Shown here piece after piece: positions 15,240-22,840 of a stretch of 64,000 bases of DNA (position 1 is the first letter of the stretch; each line of letters starts with the position of its first letter). Position numbers and translations under genes: made by a program. Source of the stretch: JACKJK01 sp046159835 (GTDB lineage: Bacteria > Pseudomonadota > Alphaproteobacteria > Rhizobiales > Tepidamorphaceae); contig NZ_JBJXCY010000001.1 of the NCBI RefSeq assembly GCF_046159835.1, positions 372,001-436,000 on the forward strand, written 5' to 3'. Under the pieces are notes generated by a model. It was not told the DNA's origin, did no database searches, and saw only the letters and a list, made by a program, of their open reading frames with translations.

Positions 15240-16193
15240 TCACAGCACACCGTGGATCAGCGAGTTGAACGGCGCGATGCCCATCATCGGCTCGGCCAGC
15301 AGCAGCGCAAACAGCAGGAACAGGTAGAGGATCGAGAAGGCGAACAGCCGGCGCGCGGCCACTTCGCCGGTGCCGGTGCGCACCTTGAAGGCGAGCGCCA
15401 AGAACAGCGCGCCAAGCACCGTCGAAACGCCAAGATAGAGCGCGCCGCCAAGGCCGACCGCAGCCGGCGCCAGGCCGAGCGGTGCCAGGATGAACGAGTA
15501 CAGCAGGACCTGCTTGCGGGTCGTTTCCTCGCCCGCCACCACGGGCAGCATCGGCACGCCGGCCTTCGCGTAGTCGCCGCTCTTGTAGAGCGCCAGCGCC
15601 CAGAAGTGAGGCGGGGTCCAGAAGAAGATGATGAGGAAGAGCACGATGCTCTCCACCGACACGCCGCCGGTCACGGCGGCCCAGCCGATCATGGGCGGGA
15701 AAGCACCGGCCGCACCGCCGATGACGATGTTCTGCGGTGTCGAGCGCTTCAGCCACATCGTGTAGACGACGGCGTAGAAGAAGATGGTGAAGCCGAGCAG
15801 CGCCGCGGCAGTCCAGTTGACCAGCAGGCCGAGCGTCAGCACCGAAAAGGCCGACAGGATCAGCCCGAAGCTCAGCGCTTCCTGCGGCGAGACAGCGCCG
15901 CGCGGCACCGGGCGCAGGCGGGTGCGGCCCATGACAGCGTCGATGTCGGCGTCGTACCACATGTTCAGGGCGCCGGATGCGCCCGCGCCAATCGCGATGC
16001 AAAGCAGCGCGGTCGCGGCAAGAACAGGATGCAGGCCTCCGGGGGCGGCGACCATGCCGACCAGGGCGGTGAAGATCACCAGCGACATCACGCGCGGCTT
16101 GAGAAGCTGCACGAAGTCGCCCACAGACGCATTGCCGCCCGAAGTGCGGATGCCGGCGTCTGCCGTCGTCATTTCAAGGGTCCGGTCGCTCAT
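15240..16193 (-). CDS. ctaB: Protoheme IX farnesyltransferase (heme O synthase)
   Basis: Transfers a farnesyl group to protoheme IX to make heme O, the precursor of heme A for the aa3 oxidase. The 317-residue polytopic protein of the UbiA superfamily has the first Asp-rich motif in NMWYDADIDAVMGRT and a conserved arginine/proline stretch after it, with about eight or nine hydrophobic segments. It lies downstream of coxA and upstream of the ctaF-like gene and ctaG. Confidence 0.95.
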   Translation of the reverse strand: MSDRTLEMTTADAGIRTSGGNASVGDFVQLLKPRVMSLVIFTALVGMVAAPGGLHPVLAATALLCIAIGAGASGALNMWYDADIDAVMGRTRLRPVPRGAVSPQEALSFGLILSAFSVLTLGLLVNWTAAALLGFTIFFYAVVYTMWLKRSTPQNIVIGGAAGAFPPMIGWAAVTGGVSVESIVLFLIIFFWTPPHFWALALYKSGDYAKAGVPMLPVVAGEETTRKQVLLYSFILAPLGLAPAAVGLGGALYLGVSTVLGALFLALAFKVRTGTGEVAARRLFAFSILYLFLLFALLLAEPMMGIAPFNSLIHGVL

Positions 16194-16342
16194 TGCGGTG
16201 TCCGTGATGCGTGATCGGTTCTGGGTTCAGTGTCGGGAGGCGTTCGGTGCGTCCTGGCTTTGCGCCGGCGCTCTGCGTTGCCTCACCGTAAAATCTCGTC
16301 GGGTCTTTGCTCGTCAGGTCTTTGAGGTCTTCAGGTGGCGTT

Positions 16343-16368
16343 GCGGGCGGGGCGCTGGCCCCGCCCGC
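16343..16368 (-). terminator. Perfect 11-base GC hairpin after coxA
   Basis: GCGGGCGGGGC (16343-16353) and GCCCCGCCCGC (16358-16368) are perfect inverted repeats around a 4-base loop, 27 bases after the coxA stop on the minus strand. There is no T-tract, so it is either a weak terminator or an mRNA-stabilising stem that separates coxBA from the assembly genes. The rest of the 16194-16395 gap holds short GTCTTTG/GTCTTC direct repeats but no gene. Confidence 0.6.
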
Positions 16369-16395
16369 AGGATCGATGGTGCCGAGTGACGTGCC

Positions 16396-17991
16396 TTACT
16401 TGATGCGCGGCAGCGTCTCGAACTGGTGGAACGGCGGGGGCGACGTCAGCGTCCACTCCAGGGTGGTCGCGCCCACGCCCCACGGGTTCTCACCGACCTT
16501 CTGCTTTCGCGCGAAGGCGTTGAAGATGCCGTAGAAGAAGATCAGTACGGCGATGCCGGAGATGTACGAGCCGATGGACGACACGTAGTTCCAGCCGGCC
16601 AGGGCATCGGGGTAGTCCGCGTAGCGGCGCGGCATGCCGGCGAGGCCGAGGAAGTGCTGCGGGAAGAAGATCAGGTTGACGCCGATGAACGTCACCCAGA
16701 AGTGCAGCTTGCCGATGAACTCCGAGTACATGTAGCCGGTCATCTTCGGGAACCAGTAGTACCAGCCCGAGAAGATGGCGAAGACCGCGCCCAGCGACAG
16801 CACGTAGTGGAAGTGCGCCACCACGTAGTAGGTGTCGTGCAGCGAGCGGTCCATGCCGGCGTTGGCCAGAACCACGCCCGTCACGCCGCCAAGCGTGAAC
16901 AGGAAGATGAAGCCGATCGCCCACAGCATCGGGGTGCGGAAGGAGATCGAGCCGCCCCACATGGTGGCGATCCACGAGAAGATCTTCACGCCGGTCGGCA
17001 CCGCGATGACCATCGTGGCCGCCACGAAGTAGGCCTGTGTCGTTGTCGACAGGCCGACGGTGTACATGTGGTGCGCCCACACGATGAAGCCGACGACGCC
17101 GATGGCGACCATGGCATAGGCCATGCCGAGATAGCCGAAGATCGGCTTGCGCGAGAAGGTCGAGATCACGTGGCTGATGATGCCGAAGCCCGGCAGGATC
17201 AGGATGTACACTTCCGGGTGGCCGAAGAACCAGAACAGGTGCTGGTAGAGGATCGGGTCACCGCCGCCGGCCGCGTCGAAGAACGTCGTGCCGAAGTTGC
17301 GGTCCGTCAGCAGCATGGTGATGCCGCCGGCCAGGACCGGAAGCGACAGCAGCAGCAGGAACGCGGTGATCAGCACCGACCATGCAAACAGCGGCATCTT
17401 GTGCAGGGTCATGCCCGGCGCGCGCATGTTGAAGATGGTGGTGATGAAGTTGATGGCGCCCAGGATCGACGAGGCACCGGCGATGTGCAGCGACAGGATC
17501 GCGAAATCCATTGCCGGTCCGGGCTGGCCGGAGGTGGAAAGCGGCGGGTAGATCGTCCAGCCGCCACCCACGCCGTTGGCGCCGGGAGGTCCCTCGACGA
17601 ACATCGAGATGATGAGCAGCAGGATCGCCGGCGGCAGCAGCCAGAACGAGATGTTGTTCATCCGCGGGAAGGCCATGTCCGGCGCACCGATCATGATCGG
17701 GACGAACCAGTTGCCGAAACCGCCGATCAGGGCGGGCATGACCATGAAGAAGATCATGATCAGGCCGTGCGCGGTGGTGAACACGTTGAACATGTGCGGG
17801 TCGCCGAAGATCTGCATCCCCGGCTCCTGCAGCTCGGCGCGCATGCCGATCGACAGAAGGCCGCCGAGCACGCCCGTGCACAGCGCGAAGATCAGGTACA
17901 GCGTACCGATGTCCTTGTGGTTGGTGGAATAGACCCAGCGGGTCCAGCCGGTCGGCGTACCGTGGTCGGCTGCAGCTGCTCCGTAAGCCAT
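16396..17991 (-). CDS. coxA: Cytochrome c oxidase subunit I
   Basis: Catalytic subunit of the aa3-type oxidase, carrying heme a, heme a3 and CuB and pumping protons. The 531-residue protein has twelve hydrophobic segments. Visible motifs are NHKDIGTLYLIF at the N-terminus, HPEVYILILPGFG (CuB His and the Tyr of the His-Tyr cofactor), and VVAHFHYVLSLGAVF with the heme ligands. ATG 17991 is chosen because the upstream open frame lies between coxB and coxA and has no homologous content. It is preceded by coxB with a 70-base gap. Confidence 0.97.
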   Translation of the reverse strand: MAYGAAAADHGTPTGWTRWVYSTNHKDIGTLYLIFALCTGVLGGLLSIGMRAELQEPGMQIFGDPHMFNVFTTAHGLIMIFFMVMPALIGGFGNWFVPIMIGAPDMAFPRMNNISFWLLPPAILLLIISMFVEGPPGANGVGGGWTIYPPLSTSGQPGPAMDFAILSLHIAGASSILGAINFITTIFNMRAPGMTLHKMPLFAWSVLITAFLLLLSLPVLAGGITMLLTDRNFGTTFFDAAGGGDPILYQHLFWFFGHPEVYILILPGFGIISHVISTFSRKPIFGYLGMAYAMVAIGVVGFIVWAHHMYTVGLSTTTQAYFVAATMVIAVPTGVKIFSWIATMWGGSISFRTPMLWAIGFIFLFTLGGVTGVVLANAGMDRSLHDTYYVVAHFHYVLSLGAVFAIFSGWYYWFPKMTGYMYSEFIGKLHFWVTFIGVNLIFFPQHFLGLAGMPRRYADYPDALAGWNYVSSIGSYISGIAVLIFFYGIFNAFARKQKVGENPWGVGATTLEWTLTSPPPFHQFETLPRIK

Positions 17992-18061
17992 TGTGCTAAC
18001 CCCTTGTTGAATTCTTGTCTGCGCGGCGCCGTCACTGAAGCGGCGCCAGCGAATTGTCTGT

Positions 18062-18973
18062 TCAGTTGGCGCTGCGTGCGTCAGCCAGCTCGCGGGCTGA
18101 GGTTGCCTCGGGTTCCGGCTTGGCCGGCTCGGCAACCTTCACAGGTGTCTCGACGGCGCCGAACTGGGCCTTGGCCTGTTCCACCCAAGCGGTGAATTCC
18201 TCTTCCGGCACGGCGCGAACCGCGATCGGCATGAAGGCATGGTCGCGGCCGCAAAGCTCCGAGCACTGGCCGTAGTAGACGCCGGGTTCATCGGCACGGA
18301 ACCAGGCCTGGTTCAGGCGGCCGGGAATGGCGTCGATCTTGATGCCGAAGGCCGGCATCGCCCAGTTGTGAATAACGTCGGCACCGGTCACGAGGATTTT
18401 CACGTTCTTGCCGACGGGGACGACGACTTCGTTGTCCACGGCCAGCAGGCGCGGCTTGTCGGCGGGAAGGTCGTCACCGCGCAGCAGCAGCGAGTCGAAC
18501 GACATCTCGTCCTGGTCGGGGTACTCGTAGGACCAGTACCACTGGTAGCCGGTTACCTTGATGGTCAGGTCCGGCTCGGGAATCGTCTGTTCGAAATATA
18601 GCAGGCGAAACGAGGGAATCGCGATGGCCGCCAGGATCAGCACCGGCACCAGCGTCCACACGACTTCGATCAGCGTGTTGTGGGTTGTCTTGGAGGGCTC
18701 CGGGTTGGCGCGCTCGTTGAAACGGACCATCACGTAGATCAGCAGTCCCAGAACGAACAGCGTGATCACCGTGATGATGACCAGGATGTAGTTGTGGAAC
18801 CAGCTGATGAAATCCATCACCGGCGAAGCCGCGGGCTGAAGGCCGAGCTGCCATGGTTCGGGCTGGGCGGCATGGGCCGCGCCGCCGAAGGTCGCCACGG
18901 CGGCCACGACAGCCACCAGTGCGGCGAGCGCGCGGGCGCTCGGTCCGGTCAAGAACGAAAAGCGTTGCATCAT
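18062..18973 (-). CDS. coxB: Cytochrome c oxidase subunit II
   Basis: Accepts electrons from cytochrome c at the CuA centre. The 303-residue precursor has a signal peptide (ending AAHAA), two transmembrane helices and a periplasmic cupredoxin domain. The CuA ligands are in YGQCSELCGRDHAFMPI, and GYQWYWSYEYP is the electron-entry aromatic patch. The C-terminus is an Ala/Pro/Glu-rich extension of about 35 residues. ATG 18973 is chosen; ATG 18970 follows directly. A perfect palindrome at 19067-19084 lies about 95 bases upstream. This is the first gene of the oxidase cluster. Confidence 0.96.
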   Translation of the reverse strand: MMQRFSFLTGPSARALAALVAVVAAVATFGGAAHAAQPEPWQLGLQPAASPVMDFISWFHNYILVIITVITLFVLGLLIYVMVRFNERANPEPSKTTHNTLIEVVWTLVPVLILAAIAIPSFRLLYFEQTIPEPDLTIKVTGYQWYWSYEYPDQDEMSFDSLLLRGDDLPADKPRLLAVDNEVVVPVGKNVKILVTGADVIHNWAMPAFGIKIDAIPGRLNQAWFRADEPGVYYGQCSELCGRDHAFMPIAVRAVPEEEFTAWVEQAKAQFGAVETPVKVAEPAKPEPEATSARELADARSAN

Positions 18974-19389
18974 CTTGTATATCCCCAGTGTGCCTCGCCT
19001 CAGGCACCCTCTTGATCTTGATTGAAGCGAACCGCCGAGCGCCGCTGTCTCTCTTCCAGTCTGCCAGATCCGACTCGTCGGATCGCCACAGGCCTCGCAG
19101 CGTCGCGGACGGTGTGCCGCCGTGGCCGCTAAAAACCACAAAGGCACGATTCCCCGCAAGTTTGATCTACCCCAAAGGTGCTGGTTTTACTCTTGGACAA
19201 ACTGACACAGGCGCTTTGCCGCAAGCGTTCGCCATAAAGCGGCCCCACATCCTTGGCATCGGCTTGTTTCGCGGCCGTGCCGGATTCTTGACATCGTCGG
19301 GGCATCTGGTACCGCTCGATCCACGTTCCAACGGCTGGGCGCGTGCGTGTTCTGCGCTGTGCGGCTCCGCCGGCATTTCCGGATTGAAG
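18974..19389. promoter_or_regulatory. Divergent control region between coxB and the ialB-family gene, with an 18-base palindrome
   Basis: This 416-base non-coding stretch should hold the promoters of both coxB and the ialB-family gene. It contains a perfect inverted repeat GATCCGAC-TC-GTCGGATC at 19067-19084, about 95 bases from the coxB start. A TTGAT-N4-CCCAA sequence at 19162-19175 only half-matches an FNR/FixK box. A TTGACA at 19288-19293 has no convincing -10 partner. I see no tRNA or small ORF with support here. Confidence 0.5.
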
Positions 19390-19929
19390 ATGCGATCATA
19401 CCTTATTCGTTCGGGCGCTTTGACGGGGATCGGGCGTTGCGTGCCTGCCCTGCTGCTGGCAATCGCCGTTCTGGCCGGGCCTTCTGAGGCATCGGCGCAG
19501 GGCCTGCTGAAGGAAACCATCGGCGACTGGCAGTATCGCTGCGACACGCCGCCCGGCGCACCATCGGAACAGTGTGCGCTGGTGCAGAGCGTCACCGCCG
19601 AGGACCGCCAGAATGTCGGGCTCACCGTGGTGGTCCTGCAGACCGCTGACGGCAAGGACGTCATCCTGCGCGTGCTTGCCCCGCTCGGCGTGTTGCTGCC
19701 CGCAGGCCTTGGCCTCATCATCGACGAGCAGAAGATCGGTCATACTGCCTATGCCCGCTGCCAGCCCACGGGCTGCGTGGCAGAAGTGTTTTTCGATCCC
19801 GAACTGCTGAATAAGTTCAAGAGCGGCAAGAACGCGCTCTTTATAATCTTCCAGACGCCGGAAGAGGGAATCGGCATCCCCGTGTCCCTGAACGGCTTCG
19901 GCACCGGCGTCGACAAGCTGAGCCAGTAA
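19390..19929 (+). CDS. Invasion-associated locus B (IalB) family periplasmic protein
   Basis: A 179-residue secreted protein: a signal peptide ending near ASAQ, then the IalB domain, with GDWQYRCDTPPG and four cysteines in two pairs (CDTPPGAPSEQC and CQPTGC), as in Bartonella IalB relatives. The family is common in free-living Hyphomicrobiales and a role in invasion should not be assumed. The ATG at 19390 gives a clean signal peptide, although the frame is open upstream. tldD starts 25 bases downstream in the same direction. Confidence 0.88.
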   Translation: MRSYLIRSGALTGIGRCVPALLLAIAVLAGPSEASAQGLLKETIGDWQYRCDTPPGAPSEQCALVQSVTAEDRQNVGLTVVVLQTADGKDVILRVLAPLGVLLPAGLGLIIDEQKIGHTAYARCQPTGCVAEVFFDPELLNKFKSGKNALFIIFQTPEEGIGIPVSLNGFGTGVDKLSQ

Positions 19930-19954
19930 GTCCTCGTTTTTCACCGGAGGTTTC

Positions 19955-21379
19955 GTGTCCGTACCACCGTCCCCGCTTGATTCCGCCGGCATCTCCACCG
20001 AGCGTGCGCGCGCCCTCGTGGCCGATGCGCTCCAGGGCGCCGACGACGGTGAACTCTTCGTCGAGTACAAGCAGAGCGAGTCGCTCGCCTTCGACAACGG
20101 ACGGCTGAAGGTCGCGAATTTTGATACCTCGCAAGGCATCGGCCTGCGCGCGGTGGCAGGCGACAGCGCCGGCTACGCGCATTCCTCCGACATTTCCGAA
20201 AGCGCGATCCGCCGTCTCGGCGAGGCCGCAGGCGCAGTGCGCGCCGGCCATTCCGGCACATTTGCAGCGCCCCCGCAGGGTTCCAACGTCAAGCTCTACG
20301 ACGACGTCAATCCGCTCGGCGCGCCCGACTTCAAGGACAAGGTCGCGCTGCTGAAGGAAATTGACGCCTACGCGCGCGCCAAGTCGGACAAGGTGCGGCA
20401 GGTCACGGCCTCGCTGGCGGGAAGCTGGCAGGTGGTCGAGATCGTCCGGCCCGATGGCTCGGTCTTCCGCGACGTGCGGCCGCTCGTGCGGCTCAACGTG
20501 TCCGTCGTAGCAGGCGAGGGGGACCGGCAGGAAACCGGCTCACACGGCATTGGCGGGCGCTGCGGCTACGAGACCTTCATCACGCCGGATTCGTGGAAAG
20601 CGCTCGCCGACGAGGCTGTGCGCCAGGCCGAGGTCAACCTGCGGGCCGTTCATGCGCCCGCTGGCGAACTCGACGTGGTGCTTGGGCCGGGCTGGCCCGG
20701 CGTACTCCTGCACGAGGCTGTCGGCCACGGGCTGGAAGGCGATTTCAACCGGCGCGGCGAAAGCGCCTTTGCCGGTCTCATGGGCGAGCAGGTGGCCTCC
20801 AGGGGCATCACCATCGTCGATGACGGCACGCTGCCGAACCTGCGCGGTTCCATCACCATCGACGACGAGGGCACAGCGTCTTCCTGTACCACGCTGATCG
20901 AGGACGGACGCCTCGTCGGCTACATGCAGGACCGGCAGAACGCGCGCCTGATGGGGACGAAGTCCACCGGCAACGGCCGCCGCCAGTCCTACGCGCACAT
21001 TCCCATGCCACGCATGACCAACACCTACATGATGGCGGGCAAGCACGACCCGGCAGAGATCCTCGCCTCGGTGAAGAACGGGCTCTATGCCGCCTCGTTC
21101 GGCGGCGGACAGGTCGACATCACGTCGGGCAAGTTCGTGTTCCAGTGCACCGAGGCCTACCTCATCGAGGACGGCAAGATGACCCGGCCCGTGAAGGGCG
21201 CGATGCTCATCGGCAATGGCCCGGACGCGCTGATGCGCGTTCCCATGGTCGGAAACGACATGGCGCTTGATCCCGGCATCGGCACCTGCGGCAAGAACGG
21301 GCAGGGCGTTCCCGTCGGCGTCGGCCAGCCCAGCATGCGGATCGATCGAATCACGGTCGGCGGCACGCAGGCGGCCTGA
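19955..21379 (+). CDS. tldD: Metalloprotease TldD
   Basis: Catalytic subunit of the TldD/TldE (PmbA) zinc protease, which in Escherichia coli degrades unfolded peptides, matures microcin B17 and removes CcdA. The 474-residue protein has the zinc motif HEAVGHGLEGD, unique to active TldD. A GTG start (19955) follows CGGAGG. Its expected partner PmbA is encoded separately at 35821-37173. Because the dimer cuts peptides threaded between the subunits, it could act on the product of the ATP-grasp cluster at 32-35 kb, but that is speculation. Confidence 0.94.
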   Translation: MSVPPSPLDSAGISTERARALVADALQGADDGELFVEYKQSESLAFDNGRLKVANFDTSQGIGLRAVAGDSAGYAHSSDISESAIRRLGEAAGAVRAGHSGTFAAPPQGSNVKLYDDVNPLGAPDFKDKVALLKEIDAYARAKSDKVRQVTASLAGSWQVVEIVRPDGSVFRDVRPLVRLNVSVVAGEGDRQETGSHGIGGRCGYETFITPDSWKALADEAVRQAEVNLRAVHAPAGELDVVLGPGWPGVLLHEAVGHGLEGDFNRRGESAFAGLMGEQVASRGITIVDDGTLPNLRGSITIDDEGTASSCTTLIEDGRLVGYMQDRQNARLMGTKSTGNGRRQSYAHIPMPRMTNTYMMAGKHDPAEILASVKNGLYAASFGGGQVDITSGKFVFQCTEAYLIEDGKMTRPVKGAMLIGNGPDALMRVPMVGNDMALDPGIGTCGKNGQGVPVGVGQPSMRIDRITVGGTQAA

Positions 21380-21659
21380 CCTCACCGATTCCCCGACATG
21401 TTCGATGCATCTGGTGAATCGATCGGGATTTGCAGCCGGACCTGTCGCGAAATACTTACCCGTTTCTTAATTTTCGACATGCCGAGCACCGGATTCCCTA
21501 AGGTTTCGACCCCCGCTGTGTTGCACAATTGCATCGCGCTTTCCGAAAAGGATCGATTCAGGCCGTCAGCCGGTTTTTGGGTCGTTTCCGGTGTTGCACG
21601 ACCCGGCACCCGTCGATAACTTCCGACTCGTTTCGGTTCACCTCTGGGGGTACCCAATT

Positions 21660-21821
21660 ATGACGAATCGTCTTTTCATCATTGCTGGCGTTGCAGTTGC
21701 TTCGCTCGCTCTGTCTGCTTGCAACTGGCACCACAAAGAGCCGGTTGTTGCGAAGGGTTATGCTCCGGTCGCTTCCGTTGAAGCTCCGGCGTCCGTTCAG
21801 CAGTCTGCTGACTGGAAGTAA
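21660..21821 (+). CDS. Small lipoprotein of 53 residues
   Basis: A 53-residue peptide with an N-terminal hydrophobic segment and a lipobox LSAC (residues about 17-20), followed by a short, proline/valine-rich mature chain ending QQSADWK. It has its own leader of about 280 bases, a purine-rich CTGGGGG before the start, and a strong terminator after it, so it looks monocistronic. Codon use differs from its neighbours: many GTT and GCT codons instead of GTC and GCC, as in highly expressed genes. I do not recognise the family; entericidin-like or outer-membrane stress lipoproteins are possible. Confidence 0.75.
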   Translation: MTNRLFIIAGVAVASLALSACNWHHKEPVVAKGYAPVASVEAPASVQQSADWK

Positions 21822-21887
21822 TCCAGACCATTTCGTTTTGTTTCCGTCCTTGCTTTAGGCGGGCCGGGATACAGGACGGGGGTTTTG

Positions 21888-21919
21888 AAGGCATCGATGG
21901 GCAACCATCGGTGCCTTTT
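21888..21919 (+). terminator. Rho-independent terminator after the small lipoprotein gene
   Basis: AAGGCATCGATGG (21888-21900) pairs with CCATCGGTGCCTT (21905-21917) around a GCAA tetraloop with a single mismatch, followed by TTCCTTTT. It lies 66 bases after the stop codon at 21821. Confidence 0.88.
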
Positions 21920-22059
21920 CCTTTTGGGCGGCACGTAGCGCGCCGCCTCGGGTGACCGACCGGCAAGGTGACATCAAATTGACATCGGGCCTGCAAGCGC
22001 GGCAGGCTGACCAAAAGCGCGCCACTTGGCGGCGCAGCGAGAAAGGTCCAGGCGCTCCG

Positions 22060-22743
22060 ATGTTCAATATGTTCGACATGCTCACTCAGGCTCACAACGG
22101 CGCGGCGATGGACAAGCTTGCGCGCCAGTTCGGCCTGCAGACCGATCAGACCCAGAAGGCCGTCGAGGCGCTCATGCCGGCCTTCAACGAGGGCATGAAG
22201 CGGCAGATCGATTCCCTCGACACGATGCAGTCCTTCTTCAAGCAGATGGGCTCCGCCAACTACGAGAAATTCTTCGAAAAGCCCGAGGAAGCCTCGACCG
22301 AGGAAATGCGCGAGAAGGGCAACGATGTGCTCGGCCAGCTGTTCGGCTCCAAGGACGTCAGCCGCGCCGTGGCCGACCAGGCCGCAGCCATGACCGGCCT
22401 GGGCGCCGACATCCTCCGCCAGATGCTGCCCGTCGTCGCGTCCATGATGATGGGCGGGCTGGCGCGCCAGAGTGCCGCCTCCAACCCGTTCCAGCAGATG
22501 ATGGAACAGATGATGAGTGCGGGCATGACCGGTGGCGGTTCGAGCGGCAACCCGCTTGCCGACATGTACCAGAACATGATGAAGAACTTCGCCGGAGCCG
22601 CCATGCCCAAGGGCGGTACGGGCGCCGGTGCGTTCGACCCCTCCGAGATCATCGACGCGCTGTTCACCGCGGGACGCAAGACCCAGGACGCCAATACAGA
22701 GGCCATGCATCGCATCTTCGAGCAATTTACCTCGCGGAAATAG
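22060..22743 (+). CDS. DUF937-family protein
   Basis: A 227-residue soluble protein rich in Met, Gln and Gly. Residues about 5-150 match the DUF937 pattern (LARQFGLQTDQTQKAVEAL followed by alternating helices and VLGQLFGSKDVSRAVADQAA), with a Met/Gly-rich C-terminal third (MMEQMMSAGMTGGGSSG). The function is unknown. The ATG at 22060 is preferred over the longer open frame from 21952. An inverted repeat (22765-22785) lies between it and the GGDEF/EAL gene. Confidence 0.8.
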   Translation: MFNMFDMLTQAHNGAAMDKLARQFGLQTDQTQKAVEALMPAFNEGMKRQIDSLDTMQSFFKQMGSANYEKFFEKPEEASTEEMREKGNDVLGQLFGSKDVSRAVADQAAAMTGLGADILRQMLPVVASMMMGGLARQSAASNPFQQMMEQMMSAGMTGGGSSGNPLADMYQNMMKNFAGAAMPKGGTGAGAFDPSEIIDALFTAGRKTQDANTEAMHRIFEQFTSRK

Positions 22744-22757
22744 GCTGTACGACCGCG

Positions 22758-22785
22758 TTAATTTGCCGTTAGGGAAGTTAACGGC
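22758..22785. promoter_or_regulatory. Inverted repeat GCCGTTA-N7-TAACGGC with overlapping CtrA-like box
   Basis: GCCGTTA (22765-22771) and TAACGGC (22779-22785) are perfect 7-base arms around 7 bases. Overlapping it, TTAATTTGCCGTTAG at 22758-22772 matches the CtrA consensus TTAA-N7-TTAA in seven of eight positions. It lies about 60-80 bases upstream of the GGDEF/EAL gene. No T-tract follows, so an operator is more likely than a terminator. Confidence 0.45.
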
Positions 22786-22840
22786 TACTCAATGCTTGTG
22801 CGGTACCACTCTCCCCAATCAAATGATTTAGGGGGGACGG

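Noticed and set aside
16426..18195. A 589-residue open frame on the plus strand, antisense to coxA
   Set aside because: coxA motifs are clear on the other strand; the plus-strand frame is Arg/His/Gln-rich with no family pattern.
19162..19175. TTGAT-N4-CCCAA as an FNR/FixK box upstream of coxB
   Set aside because: The right half CCCAA matches ATCAA in only three positions, so it is too weak to call.
19288..19293. TTGACA as a -35 element of the ialB-family gene
   Set aside because: No -10 element at 16-18 bases; the next bases are TACCGC or similar.
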